Notes: generated from the letters alone by a model not told the origin. A DNA stretch of 64,000 bases from Limimaricola sp964022235 (GCF_964022235.1 NZ_CAXHZL010000003.1:369990-433989), one strand, 5' to 3'. Shown: positions 52,251 to 62,001, counted from the first letter of the stretch. Made by a program: numbers and translations.

Positions 52251-52945
52251 GGCCGGAAAATTTTCGCATGGGAGCAATTGGCAGTGTGTCACTCGCGCTA
52301 CGATTGTTTGCGGCTCATGGATACCAGCGGGGCGCCAAGGCCAGCTGGCCGGGGGCCACCCCCGGACTTTCCATACCCATCATCTCGTTTCTCTGAGGGC
52401 TCGCAGGAAGCACTGAAGCCGCGCCAGAATGCTCCTTCTGGTTCATCCGCGAAGACACTGGAGGTTGTGATTCTGGCAATAAGCGGACCTCCAAGGGCTA
52501 TGTCGGCTGTGGCGTCTGCCCTGATCGGGCCGCGACGTCGTCACGGCCGCCATCATGTTGCAGTGACACACGATCCGATCGCATGAGCGCCTTCTGCGCC
52601 AGTACCGCCAGAGCCCCGCCAACGGCTGGCTGCGGCTACGATTGCTGCGGCATCGCAGTCATCCAGACTGTCGTCCAAAGAACAAGGCTCTGAGCTTTCG
52701 GTTGGCTTCGGACAACGCCCCCCCGAAACTGATTCCTCGTTCGCCTGCGATCGACGGGTCGCGCCCTCAGTCCGAAGTCCCCTTCCCCCGCGGCCCTTCC
52801 TGTTCGGGAGATTGAACTGCGTTCTTCGGAAAGCTAGAAGGCAGTGCTGATGTGCGCGCACTCGGATCGGTGTCTCGCTAGAGCCAAGGGGCCATCGAAA
52901 AGCCCGACATCCCGTATTCCAAGCGGTAGAACCAGAGCTGGACTC
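52251..52945. other. gene-free stretch before the hybrid kinase
   Basis: About 700 bp without a recognisable gene. Several short frames overlap on both strands but none carries a family motif or signal. The hybrid-kinase promoter must lie near its right end. Confidence 0.6.
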
Positions 52946-55261
52946 ATGACGAACACTGACTTCTTAGACGGGCTCGGCTTGGGAGCCCCCTCGCAGATCG
53001 ATTGGCCGGGGGTCTTCGACCGGCTTCATGAAGGATTGGTCATCGCAGAGGTTTTTCGGGAGGCGAATGGCCAGATCAACTGGCGCTACCTTCATGTCAA
53101 CGAGGCTTGGTCGAACCTGACGGGGCTGAGTGCGGTCGGCATCGTCGGCAAGAACGTCAGCGAAGTGATCCCGAACGTCGAGCAGCACTGGATCGATGAC
53201 TTCGCCCGCGTCGCGCTCGATCAGCAGTCGCGCAATTTCGTGGGACCGGTGTCGCAGCTTGGTCGGACATACGATATCCGAGCCTTCCCGGTCGCCGCTG
53301 ACCGGTTCGGCCTGCTGTTTCTCGATGTCACCGAAAGAGAAGAAAGCGAGGCGAGGCTCAAAAGGCGCACGGAAGAACTGGAGATCCAGATCCGCGCGGA
53401 ATTCGGTGCCCGCGCCCGCACATGGGACGTTTCGCCTGACATTCAGGTGGTCGCGAACCGTGACGGTCATTTCGAACAGGCCAACCCGGCGATGTTGTCG
53501 ACCCTTGGATACGACATGATCGAACTGACACAGATCCCGTTCATCGATCTGGTCCATCCAGACGATCGAGACAGTACGATCGCCGCCTTCGAGAAAGTTA
53601 GGCAGGACCAGCCCATCCTGCGCTTTGAGAACCGTTACCGGCATGCCGACGGCAGCTATCGATGGCTTTCATGGGTGGCGGTGCCCCACGGCGGCAAGGT
53701 CTATTCCACGGCGCGCGACGTGACCGAAGAAAAACAGCAGGCCGCCGAACTCGAGATGCGCCGCGCCGAGCGCAGCAACCTGTGGTCGGCCTCGCGCGAT
53801 CTGCATGCGATTGTGGCGCTCGATGGCCGCTTCATCGAGCTGAGCGATGCTTGGAACGGCCAGCTTGGCTTCGACCCCGAAGACCTTCCGGGCACGAGGT
53901 TCGAGGCACTGGCCTTTGAAGACGATAGAACCGTCATTGAGGAGCTGCTCCAACAGCTCGCCACCACCGGCTCGGCCGACCATGTCGAGATGCGCATGCG
54001 CGACAGGAGCGGTGCGCTTCGCTGGTTCGGCTGGAGCGCCGTGGTCCGGGGCGACGTCATTTTCGCGACAGGGCGAAACCTCGACGAGCGGCGGCGGCAG
54101 GAGGAACAATTGCGTCTGGCCGAAGAGGCCCTGACCCAGTCTCGCAAGCTTGAAACCCTAGGCCAGCTGACCGGGGGCGTTGCGCATGACTTCAACAATC
54201 TTCTGGCGGCTATCCAGAGCAGCCTGAGCATGCTGCGCCAGCATATCGACGCCGACAACGCGAAAGCGGTCGCGCTTCTCGGCAACGCTCAATCGGGTGC
54301 GGATCGAGGCGCGAAACTGGTGCAGCACATGCTTGCCTTCGCCAGACGCCAGGATCTCGCCCCGACCTGCATCGACGCCTGTACTCTGATCGGTGAAATG
54401 GATCAGCTGCTGCGCAGCTCGCTCGGGCCGGGCATCGAGATCAGGCGCCATTTCGAAGAGAACGTGCCTGCTGCGCTGGTGGACGCGAACCAACTCGAGA
54501 TGGCCGTTCTCAACCTTGCCGTGAACGCGCGCGATGCGATGGATGGTCAGGGAACCTTGACCATATCATGCGCGATGCTCGAACACCCCGGAGACCCGGA
54601 CCTCGCCCCGGGCCGGTATGTCCAATTGGCCGTGGCAGATGACGGGCCGGGCATGGATGCGACGACGCTTGCCCGGGCCACGGAACCCTTTTTCACGACG
54701 AAAGGTGTCGGAAAGGGAACGGGGCTTGGCTTGAGCATGGTTCATGGCCTCGCCCGTCAGTCCGGAGGGGCGTTCCGTCTGGAAAGCACGCCCGGCTTTG
54801 GCGTGACAGCAGAGATCCTCCTGCCGGTGGCAACGCCGAGCCGTCAGGACAAGCCGGTGGAACTCCCCACAAAGGAAACCTCGACCACCACATTGGACCG
54901 CCCCTTGAAAATCCTCGCGGTAGACGACGACTTTCTCGTGATGATGGGTACGGTTGGAATGCTGGAGGATCTGGGGCACGAAGTCTTGGAAGCCGGGCGC
55001 GGCGAAGAGGCGCTCGCCATCTTCGAGGCGCACCCCGACATCGACCTCGTACTGACTGATCAGGCCATGCCGGGCATGACCGGGGCGCAGCTCGCGGAAA
55101 TCCTTCGCCATCGGCGACCGGACTTGCCGATCCTTTTGTGTACGGGCTATGGCGAACTGCCCGCAGGGAGCGAGCATTTTATGACTGGGCGTCTCGGCAA
55201 GCCATTCTCCGAGCGCCAGCTCGCGGAAGCCATTAGAGGCTCGGTTGCGCAAAACGGGTAA
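52946..55261 (+). CDS. soluble PAS hybrid histidine kinase
   Basis: The 771-residue kinase has three PAS/PAC-like regions (~20-130, ~150-260 and ~280-380), HisKA with His414 (GGVAHDFNNLLAAIQSSL), HATPase_c (NLAVNARDAMDG; GTGLGLSMVHG) and a C-terminal receiver with Asp705 (LVLTDQAMPG). There is no membrane helix. It resembles blue-light or oxygen-sensing type hybrid kinases, but no LOV Cys motif or haem site was recognised. No cognate regulator is adjacent. The ATG at 52946 is preferred over 52844 because the PAS starts soon after it. Confidence 0.88.
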   Translation: MTNTDFLDGLGLGAPSQIDWPGVFDRLHEGLVIAEVFREANGQINWRYLHVNEAWSNLTGLSAVGIVGKNVSEVIPNVEQHWIDDFARVALDQQSRNFVGPVSQLGRTYDIRAFPVAADRFGLLFLDVTEREESEARLKRRTEELEIQIRAEFGARARTWDVSPDIQVVANRDGHFEQANPAMLSTLGYDMIELTQIPFIDLVHPDDRDSTIAAFEKVRQDQPILRFENRYRHADGSYRWLSWVAVPHGGKVYSTARDVTEEKQQAAELEMRRAERSNLWSASRDLHAIVALDGRFIELSDAWNGQLGFDPEDLPGTRFEALAFEDDRTVIEELLQQLATTGSADHVEMRMRDRSGALRWFGWSAVVRGDVIFATGRNLDERRRQEEQLRLAEEALTQSRKLETLGQLTGGVAHDFNNLLAAIQSSLSMLRQHIDADNAKAVALLGNAQSGADRGAKLVQHMLAFARRQDLAPTCIDACTLIGEMDQLLRSSLGPGIEIRRHFEENVPAALVDANQLEMAVLNLAVNARDAMDGQGTLTISCAMLEHPGDPDLAPGRYVQLAVADDGPGMDATTLARATEPFFTTKGVGKGTGLGLSMVHGLARQSGGAFRLESTPGFGVTAEILLPVATPSRQDKPVELPTKETSTTTLDRPLKILAVDDDFLVMMGTVGMLEDLGHEVLEAGRGEEALAIFEAHPDIDLVLTDQAMPGMTGAQLAEILRHRRPDLPILLCTGYGELPAGSEHFMTGRLGKPFSERQLAEAIRGSVAQNG

Positions 55262-55291
55262 TGGCCGAGGTGCCCCTTTCCCCGGACGGAC

Positions 55292-56297
55292 TTATCCTAC
55301 GGCCTCTGTGACGGGTATGCCGGACGCCGTGAAGCCGTTGAGTACGGCGATGCGGATCTGGAGTTCGGCGACCTGACGATCAAAGTCCCGGGCCGTGAGG
55401 CTTTGGCCCAGCAGCTTCACACGGTGCATCTTCGTCTCGCGTGGCTTCGGCGGTGATACCCACTCCAATGGCACCATGGGGATCGGCCCAGATACTTTGC
55501 CGCTCCGAGGGCTTCGTCGCGGGGCGAGCCTTGTCCGCCATCGGTTCAAGAGCAATGGCAAGCGCCCCAGCGGTGCCGGGCTTCCAAGGCTTCGCGTTCT
55601 TGCGCGGCAGGAGGACCGCATGCGCCCCCCGATCAGCGACGGCATCATGGCGCTTGCGCGTATCGTAGGCGCCGTCTGCCGTGACCGGGCGGATGTCGTA
55701 GTTGCCGGGGATCTGGTCCAGCAGTTCCGGAAGCATTGGGGGCATTACCGGTCTGACTCCCCGTGATCTCGACAGCCCCAACCTTCAGCGTGTCCTCGTC
55801 GATCCCGAGGTGGATCTTGCGGCACAAACATCGATTTGGACCGCCGTACTTACGCACGTGCCATTCGCCTTCCCCTCGGCCTTGATCCCATTCGGCATCG
55901 TCCTCGGAACGATGGCGGACAATTCCTCATTGTCGACCAGCAGATGCAGCGGGCCCGGTGAGCCGCGAGAGGGGATGTCCATGGCCAACGCCTTCTGGCG
56001 TCGGCACAGCGTGTTGAAGTCCGGCACCCCCTGGTCCAGACTGATCAGCTGCAAAAGGCTCTCAACGAAGCCGGATGTCTGGCGGAGCGCTAGGCCGAAC
56101 AGTGATTTCATCGTCAGGCAGACCTGAATGGCGGCATCGCTGTAGCTCTGTTGGCGGCCCCTTTTGTCGCTCGGCGGCGGCGTCCAGACCATGTCGGGAT
56201 CGAACCAGATCGTGAGGGAGCCACGCTTCTTCAGCGCCGCGCTATAATCAGACCAATTCCTGGTCTCGTAGCTCGGCGGCTTGGGTCTGCTGCTCAT
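55292..56297 (-). pseudogene. decayed IS5-family transposase (remnant 1)
   Basis: On the minus strand the N-terminal part (to ~55785) reads NWSDYSAALKKRGSLTIWFDPDM and YSDAAIQVCLTMKSLFGLALRQTSGFVESLLQL, followed by frames shifted twice that still spell CRKIHLGIDEDTLKVGAVEITG, PELLDQIPGNYDIRPVTADGAYDTRKRHDAVADRGA and, at the end, RIAVLNGFTASGIPVTEAVG. These are ordered blocks of an IS5-type DDE transposase spread over three frames, so it is inactive. The right end may carry an IS terminus at 56349-56363. Confidence 0.9.
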
Positions 56298-56599
56298 TCG
56301 CCCCAGCTAGCACGCTGGATTCCGGAGATGAAACCTGTCAGTCCGGTTGCTTAACAGAGCCTGTTTGAACCGCCAGGTGGAGAGTTCTGCAATAACGCCG
56401 ATCATCAATGTCGGCAGGTACCAATCTTCAGCCCTCATTCCCGCAATAATGTGGTCCGTGCCTCGCAGATTGTCTCCGCATCGGGGCCATGCCAGCACTC
56501 ACAGCCTCGAAATTGTGTGGATAATTCGGATGATAGTTGACTTTGTGACGAAATGAAGGCCAATCCTTGACGATCTTAAATCCTTACCGAGTATCGTCC
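56298..56599. other. 302-bp gap with a candidate IS terminus
   Basis: The stretch GCTTAACAGAGCCTG (56349-56363) resembles the right terminal repeat of the second IS5 copy (GTGCAACAGAGCCCC at 60543-60557). Nothing else is recognisable; the DNA becomes AT-rich before the VPLPA-type gene. Confidence 0.5.
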
Positions 56600-57220
56600 A
56601 TGCATGCCTTTAACAGCCTACTGCTAGCCCTCCCCGCAACTATCCTCGCAGGTGGCGCAGGAGCTGCCGTCATATATGATGATATCCCCGATGTTTCCAT
56701 TAAGCTTGGAAGTAAAGCTTCGTACAACTTGGATATCGATGGGAATTCGTCAAACGATTTTACGTTCCGGGACGCATCTTTTTTAGATTTTACTTCCCCC
56801 CTCGATTCCATCGACATTGAGGGGGAAAGCACTAACCTCTTGAGCAGCTTTTTGGCTCTAGGCGATGTAATAGATGATACGGTTGTATTTAACGGGACAC
56901 AGGTTGTTGCAACCAACAAGGCGTATTCTCACCCTTTTCAGGCTGAGGTTGCACCGAAGAGCAGTTTCGTAGGCCTCCAGTTCGCCAGCGGCTCCGACAA
57001 ATTGTTTGGTTGGGCACGTTTCAGCCGGAACTCGGATGCGAATGACGTTACAGCAACGCTGTTTGATATTGCCTACGAGGATAGCGGCGCCTCCCTCAGG
57101 GCAGGTGACGGTCTCTCGGTGCCCGCTCCCGTGCCGCTGCCAGCCTCGGCCCTTCTGCTAGCTTGCGGGCTAGGTGCCTTGGGTTTCGCGCGTCGACGCC
57201 GCGTCCAAGTTGCACGATAA
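56600..57220 (+). CDS. exported protein with VPLPA-CTERM-type sorting tail
   Basis: The 206-residue protein has a signal peptide (MHAFNSLLLALPATILAGGAGA), an Asp/Ser-rich beta-type body (~25-175), and a C-terminal VPAPVPLPASALLLACGLGALGFARRRR: a VPLPA motif, transmembrane segment and Arg cluster. That is the tripartite pattern of exosortase-sorted surface proteins in Rhodobacterales. No exosortase is in the window. AT-rich, TTT/TTA codons in the first two thirds contrast with the neighbours, suggesting transfer. Confidence 0.8.
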   Translation: MHAFNSLLLALPATILAGGAGAAVIYDDIPDVSIKLGSKASYNLDIDGNSSNDFTFRDASFLDFTSPLDSIDIEGESTNLLSSFLALGDVIDDTVVFNGTQVVATNKAYSHPFQAEVAPKSSFVGLQFASGSDKLFGWARFSRNSDANDVTATLFDIAYEDSGASLRAGDGLSVPAPVPLPASALLLACGLGALGFARRRRVQVAR

Positions 57221-57235
57221 ACTTGGGGGGCATAG

Positions 57236-58093
57236 ATGAGGGTCGTCGACGCCTCCTGCACGCATAGTGCGCTTCTGCCACGCTTGTTCGCCACCCTCCT
57301 CTTTACCCGGCATCGCCCTGCACTCTACTTGGCGCTTGAGGGGGATCGACTATTGGGGGCAGCCTATCTGGGCAAAGCAACGAGTCTCGACGACGTCTAC
57401 CTCACTGACTTTTATCTAGTACCCGGTGCGGACCCGGCCGGGGTGATCGGTGCATTGATGGCGCGTGTTGTGACCGAGAGCGAGCGATTGGTCATTCCGC
57501 GCGTCAAGATGGCCCGCGAATTGGAGGACTATGAGGTCGCGGAGGCCCTGCTTGCCGCAGGGTTCAAGCCGGAGACGAAGCTGGTCCGGACACGGGTGGA
57601 TGTAGACAAGGCGCTCGTGGCCTGCGCGGGCCTACGCCGCAGGCTCGGGCGCGTCGTGCCCCATCGAGACAGGCTGGCCACCCTGCCCTATAGGGCGCCT
57701 CAGCTACAGCAGGTCGACGCGCTTTGCGCGGCACGTTTCGGAGCGCCTCTGCGCGGCCACCTCGTTGCGGTCGACGCGGCAAAAGACGGTCGGGTGGAGG
57801 CTTCGGCCTCGGCGATCTTCACCGAGGACGGCCGTGTCATCGCGTCCGCTGCAATCCTGATGCACGGCGACTATGGCCTGCTTGAACCCTGGCTGGTGGT
57901 CGACGAGCGAAATTGGCTCGGCCATGCCGTTGCGAGCGCGGAGCTGATGTTCGAGAACGCTAAACGCCATGGCGCCAAGTCGTTGGGAGGAGTCACGCCT
58001 GACGCCTTCACAGCTATGCACCGTCTGCACCGGATGTTTTCAGCCGAAATTGTCGGCCATCCTGTCACCTTTGGTAGGACACGCCTCGAATGA
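57236..58093 (+). CDS. GNAT-like acyltransferase-type protein, possibly two tandem domains
   Basis: The 285-residue protein shows a GNAT-like pattern in its N-terminal half (LYLALEGDRLLGAAYLGKA, VYLTDFYLVPGADPAGVIGALM) and again in its C-terminal half (ASASAIFTEDGRVIASAAILMHGDYGLLEPWLVVDERNWLGHAVASAELMF). The canonical acetyl-CoA P-loop (R/Q-x-x-G-x-G/A) is not clear. Its stop overlaps the next gene's ATG by 4 bp (ATGA), so the two proteins are likely made together. Family membership is an inference. Confidence 0.55.
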   Translation: MRVVDASCTHSALLPRLFATLLFTRHRPALYLALEGDRLLGAAYLGKATSLDDVYLTDFYLVPGADPAGVIGALMARVVTESERLVIPRVKMARELEDYEVAEALLAAGFKPETKLVRTRVDVDKALVACAGLRRRLGRVVPHRDRLATLPYRAPQLQQVDALCAARFGAPLRGHLVAVDAAKDGRVEASASAIFTEDGRVIASAAILMHGDYGLLEPWLVVDERNWLGHAVASAELMFENAKRHGAKSLGGVTPDAFTAMHRLHRMFSAEIVGHPVTFGRTRLE

Positions 58094-59166
58094 GTACCGA
58101 GCGTTTCATGTTGATCTGGATCGACGGTCTGGACTGGATTTTGGCACGTGCCGCCGCACACGACGGCCGCGCGCCGACGTTGGCTCGCTTGCTTCTTGAG
58201 GGAGCGCAGGCGGTGCGGGCGGACGGAACCGGCATCATGCGCGACGCGACCTTCGCCTCGGGTCAGCCTCCGCTAGTGCACGGACTGATGTCGGTTGCCG
58301 TCCCGCGCCCCGACGGGATGGGATTAGATTACCCGTGTCGGGACGCGTGGGCCGCTCCGCCGATCTGGGACAGGGCGGCATCGAGCGGGCATGAGGTGGC
58401 GGTCCTGAACTTCCCTGCGACGCGGTTCTCGGCACCACCCGGCGGAAGCGTTGTCGCCGATATCGCATTCTCCGACTATGCGCGGCGCTCGCCGGTCGAG
58501 GGCCTACCACCGGGCAGCGTCTTCCCCCCAGAAACTGGACCCGATGTAGCTGCGCATTTTCTGGCGCCCGACATGATCGCCGAGGATGCAGTTAGGGCCA
58601 TGTTGCCCCAAGATACCACGCGCGCGCCGCAAGTAGAGATGCGGAGATGGCTGGCGGAAATCGCTTCGCTGCAGACCCTTGCGCTTCGGGCTTGGACACA
58701 GCGGCAGCCACGGCTCCTCTGTTTGAGATTTCACTCACCCTACTCGCGAACCAACACAGGGCATGCTTACCAAAGCTCCGAGACGAGCACGCCGCTGCCT
58801 CTGACAGATGGAGCGGTGCAAATGATCGATGCCTGCTTGGCCAACCTTTTGAGCCAAGGCGCCGGGGCATCGGTTTTCGTAGCCGGCGCGAGGACCGGCA
58901 CGTGCTGGATCTCCGGTACATCGGCAGCGCGCCCGCTCCTCGGCCTTGGCGACCCAGCAGCCGTGATCCACGAAAGCCTCGGCCTTGGTCGCGTCTCGGA
59001 GGCCGAGATCGAAGCCAGGCTGCCTGGCTTGGAGGAGATCGGGGCGCAGATCATTGATACGCCAGATCGACAGTCCCGTCCCTTGCGGTCTCATGAGCTA
59101 GAGGTGCAGCGGCACCGAGATCGCATGTCCCTCCTGCAGGCGAAAGCGCTCCGCCACGCGTTCTAG
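58090..59166 (+). CDS. alkaline-phosphatase-superfamily protein with eroded metal site
   Basis: The 358-residue protein resembles the type I phosphodiesterase/AlkP family: MLIWIDGLDWILAR (metal Asp), PTLARLLLEGAQAV, FASGQPPLVHGL (nucleophile region), WDRAASSGHEVAVLNFPATRFSAPPGG. Later metal-binding parts are not conserved: the usual D...H in the second site reads SPYSRTNTGHAY with no Asp, and the SDHG motif is absent (FVAGARTG at the expected place). It may have an altered mechanism or no catalysis. It is coupled to the GNAT-like gene by a 4-bp overlap. Confidence 0.72.
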   Translation: MSTERFMLIWIDGLDWILARAAAHDGRAPTLARLLLEGAQAVRADGTGIMRDATFASGQPPLVHGLMSVAVPRPDGMGLDYPCRDAWAAPPIWDRAASSGHEVAVLNFPATRFSAPPGGSVVADIAFSDYARRSPVEGLPPGSVFPPETGPDVAAHFLAPDMIAEDAVRAMLPQDTTRAPQVEMRRWLAEIASLQTLALRAWTQRQPRLLCLRFHSPYSRTNTGHAYQSSETSTPLPLTDGAVQMIDACLANLLSQGAGASVFVAGARTGTCWISGTSAARPLLGLGDPAAVIHESLGLGRVSEAEIEARLPGLEEIGAQIIDTPDRQSRPLRSHELEVQRHRDRMSLLQAKALRHAF

Positions 59167-59506
59167 AACCTGTCTTGCAGATCGGCGTTGATACTGTAGC
59201 CGCCCCTGAGAAGCGACTACCGGCTGACATATAAAGCGGCCTGTTTGCAGAAGCCCGAAACAGCATGCAATCGGGTCGCCCTTGCAAATCGCCTATACTT
59301 CACACCTGACTTGGCGGCGTCGCAAAAAGGCGATTGATGCAGCCCGTAAGCCATTCGGACATCAGGCCGACCAGCGACATGATAAGTACGGTTACAGACG
59401 GTCACGCCCCATACTTGCCATGAGATGCGTTGAGCAAGTTTTAGAAAGCCCCCCGGCTTAGCCACTGACATTCTCGTGGGCAATAAGTTGAGACAGTGCA
59501 ACGCAC
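59167..59506. other. 340-bp gap left of the IS5 element
   Basis: AT-richer DNA with no supported open frame. It may be old insertion debris; no family was recognised. Confidence 0.55.
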
Positions 59507-60557
59507 GGGCCTTGTTGCGCGCTTTCTGCCCGGGATTCACATTACGAGGCCTACGGCGCAGCTGGGTGGCATGTCCAACCCGCACTCACCCGCTACCGCA
59601 CGCTAGACTGGTCCGCCGACAACGCGGCGTTGCGTGAGCGTGGATCACTGACCGTCCGGTTCGACCCGTCGACGCCTTGGCACGCGATGCCATCGGGCAA
59701 GCGTGGAGGCCAGCCGGTCTACAGCGACGCCGCGGTGCAAGCCTGTCTGACGATCAAGGTCCTGTTCGGCCTGCCGCTTCGCCAGACGTCTGGCTTCGTG
59801 GCAAGCCTGCTGAAGCTCGCAGAACTCGATTGACCGGTCCCGGACGTCTCAACGCTCTGTCGGCGGCAGAAGACGCTGGCTGTGCCATTGCCCTGCCGTA
59901 GCAGCACCGGTCCGCTGCATCTGCTCATCGACAGCACGGGCCTCAAAGTCCGCGGCGCGGGCGAATGGCCTGCGCGCAAGCACGGTGGTTCGCGCAGGCG
60001 GGTTTGGCGCAAGGTCCATCTGACCATGGACGAGGCGACCGTAAAGGTGCCTGCTCTCGAGCTCACCGGCAGCTGCGTGGGCGATGCGCCGGTGTTGCCT
60101 GAACTACTCGCCCAGATCCCCGAGGGCGAAGCGATCGCCTCGGTCACGGGTGACGGCGCCTACGACACGCGCGGCTGCCGCGACGCCGTCGCGCACCGGG
60201 GCGCGGACGCGCTCATACCGCCCGGGCACAACGCCAAGCTGTGGAGGAAGGACGGCCCCGGAGCGGCAGACGGGAACGAGGCCGTGCGCGCCATCAAGCA
60301 TCTCGGCAGGGCTATTTGGCGGCACTGGACCGGTTATCACCGTCAAAGCCGCGCCGAGACCAAGATGAACGGTATGAAGCTGCTCGGTCAGAAACCGATG
60401 GCGCGAGACGTCGATCGCCAGACCGCCGAGCTTCAGCTCCGCATCGCGATCTTGAACCGCTTCACCGCCCTCGGCATTCCCGTCACAGAACCGGTCGTCC
60501 GAGCCGCTCGGGGTAAGGGAACGCTCAGCCTTCAGGCGGTCCGTGCAACAGAGCCCC
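59507..60557 (+). mobile_element. IS5-family insertion sequence, ~1.05 kb, inactive
   Basis: The left end GGGCCTTGTTGCGC (59507-59520) and the right end, read in reverse complement GGGCTCTGTTGCAC (60543-60556), match at 11 of 14 bases. They enclose a transposase reading frame of the usual length for a 1.05-kb IS5-type element. No clear target duplication is visible. Confidence 0.75.
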
Positions 60558-60634
60558 GGTGGCCTGTCCGAGATGCGCGACCCCTGGCTACCCGCTGCCG
60601 ATACTGGCAGGCAATAGCCTGGGCAGCACGCTAG
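59570..60634 (+). pseudogene. IS5-family transposase with nonsense mutation (remnant 2)
   Basis: In a single frame the sequence reads DWSADNAALRERGSLTVRFDP, YSDAAVQACLTIKVLFGLPLRQTSGFVASLLKLAELD, then TGA at 59831-59833 in the place of the conserved Trp, and continues PVPDVSTLCRRQKTL, GPLHLLIDSTGLKV, WRKVHLTMDEATVKV, GAYDTRGCRDAVAHRGADALIPP. The start codon is not evident. No other frameshift separates the parts, so it is one base change from an intact core. Family similarity ends at ~60499. Confidence 0.88.
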
Positions 60635-60991
60635 TCTTCATTCTGATCGCATAGGAATAGGTGCTCGCTAGCCGTTCGGGCTCACCGTGCTCCGCATGCG
60701 GTCGCGCTCGTTTCCGAACAATGCCTCTCGTCCATGCACGCGAGAAGGCCGCGCTCCATGTAGAAGGCATTGCTCGCGACCGACCATTGCTCAGTCCAAA
60801 ATATGGTCGAGAGCGCACCGCTGGACAGCATTCCGGTGTTGTCCCTCCAACTACACAGGAAGTCCCAGTTCGCGCTATGTGCCGGTGGGATGCTACCGGC
60901 CTAGCCCACATGAAGCTAAGCAAAGAAATGATAAAGTTCGGATCTGCGACCATATCCGCAACCAACCTGTTGCTCTGCCCCAACAGCGAGA
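60558..60991. other. gap between the IS5 element and flbT
   Basis: 434 bp, with two supportless overlapping frames; no recognised family. The right end is AT-rich (60910-60990). Confidence 0.55.
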
Positions 60992-61426
60992 TCACTCGGC
61001 GGCAAACGAAGCGCCCGCAGATGTGTGCGCTCTCGACGAGATATGGTCGAACAGTTTCGCCTCATGCTCAAGGACATGGCGCAGGGCGCGCATCGCCTTG
61101 TAGTAGTCACCGATGCTGACGAAGTTCGCTGCTTCGAATATGTGGCCGAGGCTCGGATGCTCAAAGGTGTTGGCAAGGTTCGCCATTTCCCGCTGGATGA
61201 TCGGCACGAGATCCTCGCGCAGCTTGGAATGGATCAGTGCGTTCTGTACGAGGTAGTAGACTCGCGACACAGGCGTCACCGGCGCGTCCTCGTCTAGGAG
61301 GTCATGGCCGCGCACCACATCGGCGTAGCTCTCGACGCTCAATACGAGGCGGCGCGCCGAGTTACGCATCATGCAGCCGTTGATGACGACGCGCTCGTTG
61401 GGTTTGAGGACAAGCTTGAGTGCCAT
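60992..61426 (-). CDS. flbT: flagellin mRNA regulator FlbT
   Basis: The 144-residue protein matches FlbT: MALKLVLKPNERVVINGCMMRN, VARRLVLSVES-type stretch, VSRVYYLVQNALIH, DYYKAMRALRHVLEHE. FlbT acts post-transcriptionally on flagellin mRNA with FlaF. It begins 1 bp after flaF (61428) on the minus strand. The start at 61426 is an ATG; 61510 would add unrelated residues. Confidence 0.93.
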   Translation of the reverse strand: MALKLVLKPNERVVINGCMMRNSARRLVLSVESYADVVRGHDLLDEDAPVTPVSRVYYLVQNALIHSKLREDLVPIIQREMANLANTFEHPSLGHIFEAANFVSIGDYYKAMRALRHVLEHEAKLFDHISSRAHTSAGASFAAE

Positions 61427-61427
61427 G

Positions 61428-61832
61428 TTAGGCCACCTCCGCCACGGTGAATCCCTGCCCTGCGAGACCGGCGACGATCGAGCGGTTGATGTCGACGAGC
61501 GCGCCGACACCGGCGCTGCCGCCCATCACGCTGCTGGTCTGTCGATCGACCCACATGGCGAGAGAGATGAGCCCGGCGCGCAGATCGGTCGGCAGCGCGT
61601 TCTTGGGCTGCGACAGATCGAACTTCAGCTCGTTCCAGAATTTCTGATTGGTCGCGAGATCGTCGCGCAGCCCTTCGGCCAGAAGCGTGCCACGGTCGCG
61701 CATGCTCTCGGCGCGGTCATAGGCTTCGGCGCGGGCGGCCAGCTGTCCGGTGACGCGGCTCAGCACGCGGCGCTCGATCTGGCGGGGGGTTTCGCTTTCG
61801 CGGATGGTGGTCTTGTAGGCGGCGATGCTCAT
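61428..61832 (-). CDS. flaF: flagellar biosynthesis regulator FlaF
   Basis: The 134-residue protein matches FlaF: MSIAAYKTTIRESETPRQIERRVL, AYDRAESMRDRG, LAEGLRDDLATNQKFWNELKFDL, and a conserved ALPTDLRAGLISLAMWVDRQT. FlaF binds flagellin and opposes FlbT's brake on its translation in Caulobacter-type systems (recalled). It lies 169 bp downstream of flagellin 3, followed immediately by flbT. Confidence 0.93.
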   Translation of the reverse strand: MSIAAYKTTIRESETPRQIERRVLSRVTGQLAARAEAYDRAESMRDRGTLLAEGLRDDLATNQKFWNELKFDLSQPKNALPTDLRAGLISLAMWVDRQTSSVMGGSAGVGALVDINRSIVAGLAGQGFTVAEVA

Positions 61833-61967
61833 GCGTTCTGCTCTCGCTCAGGGCCCCGCGCTTCTGGCGGGGGCGGTGAAGGCCGGTGCTGCGGCAACCC
61901 GAGGATCGCACAGGCGCGTCAGCCGGTCGAAAACTGTCAGGGGACCGAACCTCGGCCCGGCAAGGGG

Positions 61968-61993
61968 GCGGCCCGCCTCTAGGGGCGAGCCGC
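61968..61993 (-). terminator. hairpin between flagellin 3 and flaF
   Basis: GCGGCCCGCC / GGCGAGCCGC forms a 10-bp stem with one wobble and a six-base loop, just past the flagellin 3 stop. No T-run follows, so it probably attenuates or protects the abundant flagellin mRNA rather than ending it. Confidence 0.5.
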
Positions 61994-62001
61994 GTCAGGC
62001 T

